From assembly GCA_963930645.1 (NCBI GenBank), contig OZ005650.1, forward strand, positions 68,500,018 to 68,564,017: a stretch of 64,000 nt of DNA. The letters run 5' to 3'. This document shows, piece by piece, positions 47,596-58,736 of the stretch. This DNA comes from Salticus scenicus. Its lineage: Eukaryota; Arthropoda; Arachnida; Araneae; Salticidae. Made by a program: the position numbers and the translations under genes. Within the stretch, counting starts at the first letter, position 1. Every line of letters begins with the position of its first letter. The notes under the pieces were generated by a model. That model searched no databases and was not told the DNA's origin. It was given only the letters and a program-made list of their open reading frames with translations.

Positions 47596-47845
47596 GGAAT
47601 AATAAGTACAAAATTTTGAATGCACACCATAAGATGCAAGAAACTCGCAACAATTGTTTCGGGTCGAAAGAAAACACAACCCTTCGTCGGGTGAATGAAG
47701 TAGGCCACAAAACCAAATAAAGTCGACCCGAAACAATTGTTGCGAGTTTCTTGCATTTCACGGTGGTTTTTTTTTTTTTTTTTTTTTTTCAAAGTTTTGT
47801 ACTTATTACTTTTAAACGCCAGCTCTGTGGTGCTTTCTTATAACA
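47596..47845. mobile_element. Hammerhead-bearing foldback, copy 3 (degenerate)
   Basis: The arms 47601-47686 and 47722-47845 both contain CGACCCGAAACAATTGTTGCGAG (shown here only as the shared helix II, core and helix III part; longer than a motif). The minus-strand arm reads CCGACGA where copies 1 and 2 have CTGATGA. The plus-strand arm lacks the 5' core entirely. The right end retains GCCAGCTCTGTGGTGCTTTC. A T run of about 24 interrupts the right arm. Ribozyme function is unlikely in this copy. Confidence 0.7.
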
Positions 47846-47860
47846 CAGGGGAGTGCTATT

Positions 47861-48842
47861 TCTTAGACAAAAAAAAAATTCTGATCCCCCACATTTATGA
47901 AAAGTATCTTTTTAGCCCATTCTATAGACAAAAAGACATGTGACTGAAAACTTCTTGTGTTCATTTCCTTTTCATGCAAGTTGTACAAATCATTTATTAG
48001 TTTATTATATTACATATTTACATATAAAGGGTGTTTCAGGACTCTTTGTAAAAAAATGTAGGAGATGCTAGAACTCAACTAAACGAGCAATTTTTGTCTT
48101 ACAAAGCGTGTTTGCACAGCTAGTAGTGAACCGCTAGATGGAGCTTCAGATTGAATTTTTTTTTTTTTTTTTTTTTTTCATTTAACACCGGTGAGTATGC
48201 AGAAAAAATAGACAAGAAAAAGAAATCGAAACGGGGAAAAATAGGTCATGGGGCTAATAACATAAAATAGTAGAATATCGATAAACATGAATTTTTTTTA
48301 TAAATAGACAATAAACCTGTTAAAAAAAGAAAACGAAGAAGAAGGAGAAGAACATTAGAAATGCTTATTTTATTATAGGTTTTATTGTTTCTATATTATT
48401 CGAAAATCAGAGGAATGGTGTAACAAAGAAGTGATAAATTGCTAGCATTCAACTAATTCGACTATTACTAATTAGTATTCCACTAGGCGATAGCAATACT
48501 AATTAGTGTATAAGATCATGCACAATTTTTGAGAAAGATTAGAAAGTCGTCATTTAGAAAAAAAATGCTTTCTAAATAAAATTTTATTTGCTCTGTAACA
48601 GTGGTCGCCAGACGGTAACAAAAGTTTAATGGTCCGCAGAAAATTCTGGACGTTATTTCCATTTTCAAATGTTTTATTAGAAATTATTTATCAGAAATTA
48701 TACTGGCTGGTAATATCAACTATAACTTTAGAATTTTTCGAATTCCTCAAACTCACAACAAAAATGGGTAGAAAAAGCCATTTAAAAATAAAAAAAATAT
48801 CAGGTGCTAAATAGAATTTCTGATTAGCTCAGATGCTTTGCA
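47861..48842. other. Non-coding stretch
   Basis: AAAGGGTGTTTCAGGACTCT at about 48027 resembles a mobile-element terminus of the 'AGGGTGTTTC' kind, without a partner. CCGCTAGATGGAGC (48131-48144) recalls the TAGATGG motif found in other elements here. A T run lies at 48158-48178. No gene is supported. Confidence 0.45.
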
Positions 48843-49024
48843 CAGTAGGTCGCAGCGTTCCTACATTTTTACACGTGTTTTATTATTTCGTCACAACTAA
48901 CTTAGATCAGTAATTTTATAAATAATATTATAGCATTAAAACCCTCGAGAAAAAGTTCTTTTTAAAAATAGCGGTGACAAAATGATAAATCATACGCAAG
49001 AATATAGGAACGTTTAAACTCCTG
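48843..49024. mobile_element. Decayed copy of the 7650-7838 MITE
   Basis: It begins CAGTAGGTCGCAGCGTTCCT, preserving the MITE end. Internally 'GTCAC', 'ATTAAAACCCTCGAGAAAAAG' and 'GCGGTGACAA' correspond to the 7650 copy. It ends TAGGAACGTTTAAACTCCTG. The right TIR is mutated. Confidence 0.75.
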
Positions 49025-49835
49025 ATGTGCACCTTGATTTTGCATATATTTATACAAATTAAAGTACTTTAAAAATAAAATTTCTTGAAGCACTTTAGTG
49101 TATATCTTTAAACTTTTTTCTTGAAACTTCATGAATAAAGTTTCAACATACTTATTCCTTCAAACTTTATTTCAAAAAATAAATATGTTGTGTATGCCTA
49201 AAAGCAAAAATCTCATTTTATCCTGAATGCCTAATTTTCATATCCTATTAATTTTCTGTACTGCGAAACGCAAATCTTTTAATTTTCATTTGACCTTTCT
49301 TAAGTGTATTCTTTATTGTTATTTTCTTTATTTTCACCTGCTAGTCTTTCTACATCTTCATTAGTTTAAATACACCTCTGCTGTAGGTGTCGTTTTCATT
49401 ATATATGTTGCGTGTGTACCTTCTGAATGTATGAATACAAGGTCACGTTAGGTATCTAAATGTTCGTTTTAGTTAATTTACTCAGCCTACGTTTATGCCG
49501 TAGGTCAATGCCCTTTCAAATGTTCACTATTTAACTTTAAGGGTGGGCCCCTTGTGCTTTTTAAGAACTTTAAGAATCTGCAAAAAAAAAAAAAAAATTA
49601 TTAATTTGATATTTATAAATAAAATTTTGTTGATATATTCTTTTGTGTTATATTGAAACGGTTTATTTAAATAAAAAATAGTAATAAATAAAATTTAAAA
49701 AAATGTGTTTCTTCATAAAAACAATTCAAAGAAGAAAGAATCAAAAGAACTAAATGAGCAAAAATTTACTATCGGAATCAACTATATGAACCTCTATGAA
49801 GGGTTTAAACTGAAATTAGTTTTTTACTTTACCTT

Positions 49836-50790
49836 ACCCATACGATAGAGAAAGCATTGTTTTAGGGTCAAATTTTCGAACGTGAGTTTTTGTTATATTT
49901 ACACGTTTTGAGGTCCCCTGAATCCAAAAATCATGTTTTTAGCGGTTTGTGTGTCTGTCTGTCTGTGTGTGTGTTTTATCAGCATATCTCAAGAACAAGT
50001 AGTAGCAGAAATTCCAAACTCGATATTCTAAATGTGTATCAAATAGGGATGCTACACTAAGCTTTTCGTTGAGATGAAGCTAATGGTTCGTGTACAGGGA
50101 CAATCAAGAATATTCAAATACATTACGTCTATGGAGGAAATTGCAGGTAAGTAGAGTTTAACATCTATAGACTGCACTTAACCAAATGAAATGAATATAT
50201 ATTTTTTATATGCACAAAAACATGGCTCATGTAGAATATGGTAGGGAAATCATTTACTGTTCATTTACAGGGCTACACGAAAGAACTAGATTATAGTGCG
50301 ACAACAGCTGAAAATTGATGGAAGTGCATTTCAGGTTGTGCCGTATATTATTACTATAGGATTGTATTTAGGTGCACTATGTGGTTTGTACATATTCTTC
50401 AAAAGATATACAGGGTTGCAAATATTTAAGCGATAACACTGCTTTACTATAATATTTTACCATGTCCAGGAAAGCTGCTCAGGAATGGAAATGAGTTCAT
50501 AGACATATGATAAATAATGCATGTTTTTAAGCTAAATATTCATCGCTTGTTTATTGTGTATTCACACGTTTTGAGGTTTCCTGATTACCAAAGTCAAGTT
50601 TTTTAAAGTTTGCTTATTGTCTGTGTCTCTTAGAGTAACTTAAAAACGAATAACTTCAGGAGATCCAAAAGTTGTATTTTCAAAATAATATAAATTTTTG
50701 CTGGAAAAGTTTAATCAAGACTGATAAGGAATGTTGCATATGAAAGTTGTCTGAATAATTTTAAGTGAACTTTTAATATTAATAACAGAT
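49836..50790 (+). repeat. Family E repeat region
   Basis: It begins near CCTTACCCATACGATAGAGA then AAGCATTG. The core TTTACACGTTTTGAGGTCCC is at 49899, with (CTGT/GT)n at 49950-49976 and then ATATCTCAAGAACAAGTAG. Degenerate units with 'ACAGGG...GAA.ATTC.AATACATTA' occur at 50092 and 50268. A second core-like sequence (CACACGTTTTGAGGTTTCCT) near 50562 suggests two overlapping or adjacent copies. Confidence 0.55.
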
Positions 50791-50848
50791 TTAAATTCTA
50801 CATAAATGCAGGTGCAGTAATGAAACGGGGGGTTGAGGGTGGCGGTAG

Positions 50849-50880
50849 CCCCCCCCCCCCTCCACACACACACACACACA
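50849..50880. repeat. Poly(C) and (CA)n run
   Basis: A C run of about 11 is followed by TCCACACACACACACACACA. Confidence 0.85.
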
Positions 50881-51288
50881 ACTAATTATCATATAAAACT
50901 CTTCCGAAGCCTAATTTGAATTGTTTTAGCGTAGGTTTACATAACAGTACTCGTTATGTTACCTCTTAATTTCCAACCTGTATTTATAGTGTTAAATTTC
51001 AGGGAATAAGAGAAACTCGTGTGATTTGCACACCAGATTATGTTTTAGCATTTTGCTAAAAGATATAATATTTTGCTAAAATATGTTGGTAAGAATTTCG
51101 CTAAAAAGCTAAAACTGGATAATTTTATAAAATATCTGTATGTAATAACCTCTAAATTTTTATCCAAATATTTGCAGGGGAAATTTACGAAATGACTAAA
51201 ATTTTTGAGAATCATTATTTATATAGTTCTTTGGATTTATTTTTGATTTCACTGCGCTGCAAAAAAAAAAAAAAAATCGTCTCCTGAT

Positions 51289-51474
51289 ACCATTGTTGCT
51301 GATTCTTGTGTAAAATGACCTCCTGAATCCGAATATGACTACCATTTTGCCCAGTCACCCACCGTTTTCTCGGGGCACCACCCCCTCCCCCAATTTTTAT
51401 CACTGTTCGGTAATTTTAAGGCCATGAATTTGATTTGGAGAATGGAAAATAATTAATTTAACACTTAAAAATAA

Positions 51475-51526
<52 letters not shown>

Positions 51527-51823
51527 TCTAATGAATAACATTAATAATAGATAATATATATATATGTATAAGAAATGTAATACATAATTTCAGTGGGAAA
51601 TCCTCCTCCCCTAAATTTTCTCCTAGCCAAAAATGTTGATGTTGTTTTAGAATTTTTCAACTCTACTTCCCCCCCCCCCTAAAAATCAAATTTATAGCTA
51701 AAATTACTGAAAAGTGATCAATATAGGTGGCCGTCTCTAAAAAAGGTGAGTGATAGGGCAAAATGGCCGTCCTATTCGGATTCAGAAGGTCATTTTACAT
51801 AAGAATTTGCCAAAATGGTGTTG
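51289..51823. repeat. Inverted repeat pair around a (TA)n core
   Basis: Left arm 51289-51374 pairs with 51731-51823: GTAAAATGACCTCCTGAATC against GATTCAGAAGGTCATTTTAC, and CCATTTTGCCCAGTCACCCA against a matching complement. The interior holds (TA)n at 51480-51521 and C-rich runs (51382-51392, 51670-51680). It may be the two TIRs of an old element of about 535 bp. No clear duplication was seen at the ends. Confidence 0.6.
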
Positions 51824-52392
51824 GGGGCAATTTTCATGCCAAGCAGTGTTTTTAATGGTTGAATTTAAATGAAAAAATATTTTAAAGTATGTCAGAATTC
51901 AGAATTTTCTTCTTACACATATTCTCAGCATTAATAGATCTAACGAATTAGTCTATCTACCCCTACTCATTACTCCCCTTTTAAATCGCTTTTTAATTTT
52001 GCACATAGGACACAGCTGCCTTTTTTTTTCTATTGTTGAAATCAAAACTAAGTTTCACTGATTCATGTCTCTTAAATCACAATTATAGGTACTTCATTAA
52101 AATCATCATAGATAACAAAATTGGAGATAACCAAGTTAAGAAAAAGAAATCAATAGTATTCAAAGAATTAAATTAATTTTCAAAAAAGATAAAATAATGC
52201 TTGTGTAGTTCAGCTCAAATGCTAAAGAAAATTTTTTGCCAGGTTAAACCCTGCCTCTATATAATTAACGCTCCTCTGGTTCATATTTTTAGGTTGCTGC
52301 TGTATTTTATTTCTCCTGCAAAGTCCAAATGCTTTTATTACTATTATTTATTTATTACTTTTTATTGTGTTTTCTTTACCGTGCTACACTTT

Positions 52393-52905
52393 TAGATCCC
52401 CATCATACTACAGATATACAGAGTCGTCGTAAAAATGTTCAACCTTTTCTTTTCTTTTTTTTTTTTTACGTTTTGAGCTTTAAAGAATACGGAAATCCCA
52501 AAATTGATGTGATGTCTGTCCATAGATTGGTCAGTTTGTTAATTAGTTCATAAGTATGTTAGTCTCTATGTGTACACATTATCTCGAAAACAAGGGTTCG
52601 TGGAAAGGTCGGACGAGTTTTAATAGGCAAGTACCCTATTGATTTTCAGCGTTTTACTCTAAAAGTATCGTAAGTTATTCCAAATTTACGAATTTCTTAT
52701 CAAGGCAGAATAGGTCAAAAATTCGCAAAAATATTTATTTTAAGGAGTATTTTCATCGTAAAGATCTCGCATCACACCACTTTTAAAATATCATTTAGGA
52801 TACTGACATATGAGCACATTAACTTAAAATTCTAATTTGAAAACTTCATAAATTGTTCAAAATTTACGATTTTATTAAGAAGGCAGAACATAGGACAAAA
52901 TTTTA
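52393..52905 (+). repeat. Family D repeat, copy 2
   Basis: It begins CCCCATCATACTACAGATAT (degraded hairpin). It contains ACGTTTTGAGCTTTAAAGAA, a degraded (GTTAGTTN)n near 52530-52560, ATTATCTCGAAAACAAGGG, and anchors GAATAGGTCAAAAATTC (52706) and GAACATAGGACAAAATT (52884). Confidence 0.65.
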
Positions 52906-53761
52906 ATTAAAAACCAGACTTCTAGTCTTATGCTGTTTAATTAACAAAAAGGATGCCGTGATAACCCTTTACTAATAATTGTTTTAATGTGCTAAAAAGT
53001 AAAAAATAAATAAAAATAAGAGGAAATAAAATTATATTTTTTATATCTCCGCCTTTTGAAATTTTAACATGCACAAGACATGTGTTCTTTAAGGAAAATC
53101 CGTATAAATTTGCATGTTTTTGGATACTTTCCAACATTTATCATTTTTGAGATGTGGAAATCTTTTCCAGCTGCATTTCTCGCTCGACCTTGAACTTGCC
53201 TTTTTTATAAATCACGAGTTAATAATTTCGTATTCGTTTAAAATGCATATGGCACGAATACAAGATGTTAAATCGGCTTTGGGAATTCTTTATCATATTT
53301 TATGCGTTATATAAAAAGTGAGGAACTAAATTTTGTTATTTATGGAAGTTTTGTTTGTTGAAATCACATGAATGTTGTGAAAGAAAAAAAAGTGAAAGAA
53401 AAGAAAAGCATGACATATAAAGACGCACTTTTCGGAATTAATTCGAATTTTTCTGTAGGAGTTCTTATTCCAATTACTGAAATAAGCATTTCAATAGCAT
53501 TTGTTGTCCTATCCCACCTCTTCTACTGGGTCGAACAGACACGAATGTTCGTAGTTGTTCGAAATCTACTTTAACCCGTACGCCCTTGTCTGATCAGCCC
53601 TATGGGCAAAAATAATCGTTGAGTGACAAACGAAACTAAACTAAAACCCACATCTTCTACTCTCATGATAACTTGCATGAAACTAGTGTGGAATATTTCC
53701 ATATTTATGAATACATAAGAAAAATTGATTCAGAAACTATCTAAATAAAACTTATAAGCAC

Positions 53762-53765
<4 letters not shown>

Positions 53766-53793
<28 letters not shown>

Positions 53794-53808
53794 GGGGGGG
53801 GGGGGGGG
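53766..53808. repeat. T28-G15 junction homopolymers
   Basis: A run of 28 T passes directly into a run of 15 G. The strand asymmetry could support G-quadruplex or slipped structures. It is also a likely place for sequencing or assembly error. Confidence 0.85.
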
Positions 53809-53897
53809 TAGTATTAGATGATTTCCTATTGTATTTCAAACACACAATTTTACTACAGTCTGGTTAATTTTAAAAGATTATTCTGAATTCGCTCGCT

Positions 53898-54110
53898 CTA
53901 GATATCCGAAGAGGCTCTCAGCGATTGGTCACCGGTTTCGTCTAAAGACAGAAACAGCCTCCGCGCATCCCCAGATCGTGCGATTTTGGTCTTACAGAAA
54001 GTCGCTTGTGTTTTAATATAATAGGTAGTCGGAGACCAAAATGACTTTTCTCCCCTCTCAAACTTATATTCAAACTCTTCGCAGATATGCTTCACTAGCC
54101 AATTCTTTAT
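53898..54110 (-). other. GC-richer patch with a 70-codon open frame, unidentified
   Basis: On the minus strand a frame of about 70 codons (from about 54107 to 53898) reads IKNWLVKHICEEFEYKFERG, continues through a Thr/Tyr/Lys-rich middle, and ends RLFLSLDETGDQSLRASSDI-stop. It has no ATG near its start. The patch is less A/T-rich than its flanks and includes a CCAAT-type box on the minus strand (TGACCAATCG near 53928). It could be an exon, a promoter patch, or part of an unrecognised repeat. No splice pair is convincing. Confidence 0.25.
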
Positions 54111-55228
54111 TCATTCCTTAAAGCTTGCGAGAATGATTAAAACAATACTAAACGTCATTCTCTATCTCCTTTCTTAACATGGTATTTCCTACAAAATATA
54201 TTCTATTTCTTTTTTGTCATCTTTTGAAATTGGACCAGGTATTTTTTCTTCTTTTTTTACATCACTTATTTTTATTTGAGTGTATGTTCAGTAATTTATA
54301 TCAGAATACACTGAAGTTTTTCTTTGAGTTGTTTTGAAATTACAGTTCTTCAGACGTTTGCTAACCTTGATTTTATTTTCTACCTCCTTATCTTGGCTCT
54401 ATGGGTATATGCTTTTCTTGTATAAAGAAGATTCTTAAATGAGTTTAAAGTGTGTACTTGGCCTTCTTTAAAGTACCGTTCATTTGTAACTAGTTCTAAA
54501 AACATATGTAGACTTCAGCATTGAAGGCTTTTAAATTCTCTTTTACAATTCTCATCCCACTTAATCATTGTTAAACGTCCCACTACTTGTAGTCCTTGTC
54601 GTACTTACATATCACTTACAAATCACGAGTTTATTGCTCCTGAATTTCGAAGCTTGCGGTTTCGTTTATTTTAAATTGTAGTACATTCATTTATTCCCCA
54701 ACTGACGCACAACCAAGTTTCCCTATTTAAATAACCTCTAAAAGGTCTGTCACCCTTTCTTTATTTAAGCTCCTATTGAACGTACGTTCCAAGGACTCTT
54801 TTCAATGTCTTCAGTTGAAAATTTTCATTGTCGTACTTTTTTTTTTTATTGGTCGGTAGATAGACAAATCGGCCTTGCTAATTGTGAAAAATTCATGGAC
54901 TTTTGAAATTCGACCTTTCGTATTTCTTCCAATTAATTTAAGCACTTCCTGTATGTTAGCTGAGGTTCTATTGTTATATTATTTAAACTTCCTCATAAAT
55001 ATCAATCATCGGTGACGTAGGAACAGGAAAAAGAGAGATTAAATATAAGGCTTTTAAGAAATAACGTATTTTTTTTTTTTTTTTTTACTTTTTACGATTC
55101 CGAGAAAAGTTTTCGTAAAGATCAAAATTTGAAATAAAAATGTAGAGAAGATATATTTATCTATCAGTTATTGGCAACAAAGAAACAAAAACCGTTTATC
55201 TTATATTATTACAAAATTGTCTATACTA
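54111..55228. other. Non-coding stretch, nothing recognised
   Basis: A/T-rich, with T runs at 54838-54847 and 55069-55086. No gene, RNA or bounded repeat was seen. Confidence 0.6.
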
Positions 55229-55421
55229 TTAGGGGGACCGGAAAATAATGTCGTTTTGAATTAATAAAATGAAACCGGAAATTTTTGTTTAACAGTGTTT
55301 ACATGGTATTTTACAAATAACCATCTTATAAGTTACCTAAGAATATCTTAAATTTTATCCAGGATAAATTTCCGATGTCAGTATTTTAATTCAAAACGAC
55401 ATTATTTTCCGGTCCCCCTAA
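55229..55421. mobile_element. 193-bp mariner-type MITE with perfect 36-bp TIRs
   Basis: The left TIR 55229-55264 begins TTAGGGGGACCGGAAAATAA. The right TIR 55386-55421 is its exact reverse complement, ending GGTCCCCCTAA. TA dinucleotides flank both ends (55227-55228 and 55422-55423). TTAGG-type termini with TA duplication are typical of mariner elements. The identical TIRs point to recent activity. It is too short to code. Confidence 0.9.
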
Positions 55422-55423
55422 TA

Positions 55424-56208
55424 TATATTCATTGATTTATATTATGCAATAATCTAGTCTGGTCGTGTATTAGAGTTTTTCCGAATTAAATTTATATTTT
55501 ATCCTGACTCATTCATAAAGATTTTTTTTTTCTTTTTGAAAACTTCTTTAGTCACGCTACTACATAATTTTTTTTTCATTCAGAGTGAATTCATCTAATC
55601 TTTTGCTGAAATATTTTTACATTTAGCGCATTTCTTTCTGCAATAGAACCTGAAAAAAAAAAGCATTTTGTTTTGGACACAAAGAGAAATATATTTATTT
55701 ATAAGTGAATGACTAAACTAAAACTTTGTCAAAAATTACTCGAACAATTTGTCTACAAGTGTAATGCAACTGTAACAGTAACTAACGCGTTTTTTTTTTT
55801 TTTTTTTTAATTATTTTTTTAAGTACGTGCGCTTATTTCTTACTACAAGGTGAATTCATCTGATCCTAGGCTAAAATAATTTTATCCGTTTTAGTATCAT
55901 GCAACAAAACATTTTTCCTAAACTATCAAATCCGTAACTGAGGTTCAAAAGAGCTCTCAAATCTAGAAAAAATTAATATTTTGGTTCAGGGTGCGACAAA
56001 AGAATTCAGATACATTACAGGCTGTCATTAGAGATGATTGAAAATACATTTTCAGTTCTGTTATGCGATTTTTTTTTTTTTTTTTTACAAAATTTTAGTA
56101 CCCTGTATGTTATGTTGCATAATATACAATAGATAGACAATGTACATGACTAGTTAAAATCAGTCGAATACGTTACTTTCTATTTGATGTGATTAGTATA
56201 GGTATGTT
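55424..56208. other. AT-rich non-coding stretch
   Basis: It contains T runs at 55790-55808 and 56070-56087 and one degenerate dispersed unit (55985-56070). No gene was seen. Confidence 0.6.
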
Positions 56209-57487
56209 TTTACTTTCTTCTATATGTAATATAGAGAAAGTATTGGATTCGCGAAAATTTTCGACCTCCGTTTTTTGACGGATCTACACGTTTTGGGATG
56301 TCCTGAACACGAATTGATAGTTTTTAGAAAATGTCTGTCTGTGTGTCTGTCTGTCTGTCTGTGTGTCTGTCTGTGTGTCTGTCTGTCTGTCTGTATCATT
56401 TTTTTGTGGACGCTGTATCTCACGAACATATGAATGAAATTTAACCAAACTTGGTATTTAGCTGCACCCTGACATGAACTGGTGCCCATTAGATTTGGGG
56501 ATCAATAGCTCAACAGGTGGTGCTGTAATCGCATTTTATGCAAATTTTTAACATGGCAGCATAGGACAAAATTCCGTATAAATGGGCATAATGAGAGTTA
56601 TTTTAAACTTGTGATTGTAAAATGAATTTGAATTATTGATGATAGTAGTAGTTAACTAGGAAAAAAAATTGTGCATGGGGGGGCATCGGTTCCCCCCCTG
56701 GGGGGGAAGTACCCCCCCGGGGGGGTTAAATTTTGAAGATGGGTATCATTCGAAAGATCTCGTCAATACCTTTAAAACGAATGGTTGAACCATAAATCTG
56801 TGATAATTTAAAACAAAGTTATCGATTTTTTTTACTTTTAACAAAAAAAAAAACTTAGAAAAATAATCGTATTTTTTTTTTTTTTTTAACGAAATTTTAC
56901 CAAACTTGGTATTTAGTTGGTCCCCGACATAAACTGTTGCTGATTATATTTGGGGATCAATAGCTCAACAGGTGGCGCTGTGATAGCAGTTTATCTAAAT
57001 TTTTAACATGGCAGCATAGGACAAAAATTCGTATAAATGTGCATAATAAGAGTTATTTTACATTTGTGTTTGTAAAATTAATATGAATTATTGATAATAG
57101 TAGTACGTAACTAGGAAAAAAATTTTGTGAATGGGGGGGCATCGCTTCCCCCCCTGGGGGGGGAAGTAAATTTTGAAGATGGGTATCATTCGAAAGGTCT
57201 CGTCAATACCTTTAAAACGAATGGTTGAACTATAAATCTGTGATAATTTAAAACAAAGTTATCGATTTTTTTTACTTTTAACCAAAAAAAAAAAAAAAAA
57301 AAACCTTAGAAAAAAATTCTATTTTTTTTTTTTTTTTTTTTAAATATTGTTAGTGATTGAATATGTATTAATTTTCACAAAAAAAAAAAGGAAAAAAAAA
57401 TCTTTTTTTTTTTTTAAATATTGTTACTGATTGAATATGTATAGGAAAATGTAGAAGAAAGTCTTGTGGTGGCCACAACATACTAGT
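56209..57487 (-). repeat. Family A repeat, copy 3 (inverted), two 455-bp internal units
   Basis: It starts TTTTACTTTCTTCTATATG, a terminal hairpin with TATAGAGAAAGT, and ends CTTGTGGTGGCCACAACATA CTAGT. (GTCT)n is at 56333-56394. Two internal units (anchors ACCAAACTTGGTATTTAG at 56444 and 56899) each carry GATCAATAGCTCAACAGGTG, CATGGCAGCATAGGACAAA, a G/C homopolymer block and GGGTATCATTCGAAAG. Copies A1 and A2 hold one unit each, so this copy expanded by tandem duplication. Confidence 0.8.
56688..56727. repeat. C7/G8 palindromic homopolymer block
   Basis: Alternating runs (G7 ... C7 T G8 ... C7 G7) make a GC palindrome inside family A copy 3. A shorter version recurs at 57135-57166. Hairpin or G-quadruplex formation is likely. 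Confidence 0.8.
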
Positions 57488-58736
57488 TTAAATTGTGTTA
57501 TACGTATGACTTCGGTAATCGCTCGTGCGTACTTAAGCATGCAATTTAGTTAGAATTTGAATTTTCCATTAATATTTAATTCGTGTAATACAATCGAATC
57601 AAAAGAATCTAATACAATTTTTTTTTTTCTGTATAAATGTGAATTTATTTATATTTCTTTTGGGATTGCTCCTTTCATTTTGATTTTTCCGTGACAGTTG
57701 TGCCTAGAAATCTATTTAATCAAAATATATTACGATGCTTAAATGTAAAATTATTTCATATAACACATAAAAACTAATTAAGTGATATGATGTCATTAAG
57801 AAATTTGAAAGTTACAGCGTGTTAATAAATATGTATTTATATAAAGAAGAAAAATATTATAATAAACAATTATAACAGATGTAGTCGCTAAAGTCTCTCT
57901 AACAAGTCTGCGTTTAACTACGTACATAGAAAATTATTCTTTTAAGACCATCAGACGATAAAGTTAGTTATAAATTAAAGACATGTGTAAAATTATAATA
58001 ATAATTGTGATCGTATTATTATTACGCGTACGATCATTCATTAAAAATAGACTATTTTAAAGAACATTTTTAATATTTTTCATCAAATTTCAAATGTGTT
58101 TACGACTTAAGATCGTCTGTCTGTCAGCATGTTCATTTACATAAATAACTGATATATGTTATTTAGGTTGTTATTTATTTTTATTTATTGTAGAATGCTT
58201 CCTATTGAAATTCTTAGTTTTAGCACAACTGGTTTGCGTTCAAAACTCACAAAAAAATTCGGACACATTACGGTCTAAGAAACGCATTTCATATAAGCAC
58301 ATTTCAACATCTTTATACTTTAGCTGAATATGCAAAATTAACATACATTCTTCAGATGCCATAAAAGATGTTTTCTATATAATGATGCGATTAACATTAA
58401 TGATTCATTTATGCGACTATGCAGAAATATTCAAATGCATTATGGGAAATTGCTGGAGGAGCAATTTGCACATCATTTACCAATGTTAAAAAGTATATTT
58501 GTATCTGAAGTGTAAACATTTTTATAAAGTATTTTTAAAATATTTATGGGAATGGTAACGCAGACGGACAGACAATCCGAAGAGATAAACATTTTTTAAT
58601 TTTGTGTTGAAAAGTGTTTAAAACATCCTCCAAACTACTTAAAGAATAAATTTTCTGGTTAAATATTACTATTATAAGCATTTTCCTTTCTTTCTTTCAC
58701 AGTGACTCGTTAAAAATAATTCTCCGTGTGTATATT
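57488..58736. other. Non-coding stretch, nothing recognised
   Basis: A/T-rich. Two weak matches to the dispersed degenerate unit occur at 58235-58300 and 58400-58470. No gene is supported. Confidence 0.55.

Noticed and set aside
47310..47792. Overlapping 71-132 codon frames on both strands
   Set aside because: They cross an A/T run, a SINE and the hammerhead foldback. Their length comes from the inverted repeat and homopolymers.
53368..53574. 68-codon frame with a hydrophobic segment (ISIAFVVLSHLFYW)
   Set aside because: The start is in a Lys-rich A tract, no splice or homology evidence exists, and the length is within chance expectation for 64 kb.
56220..56489. 89-codon frame with Thr-Asp-Arg-Gln-Thr-His repeats
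   Set aside because: It is translation of the (GTCT)n microsatellite within family A.
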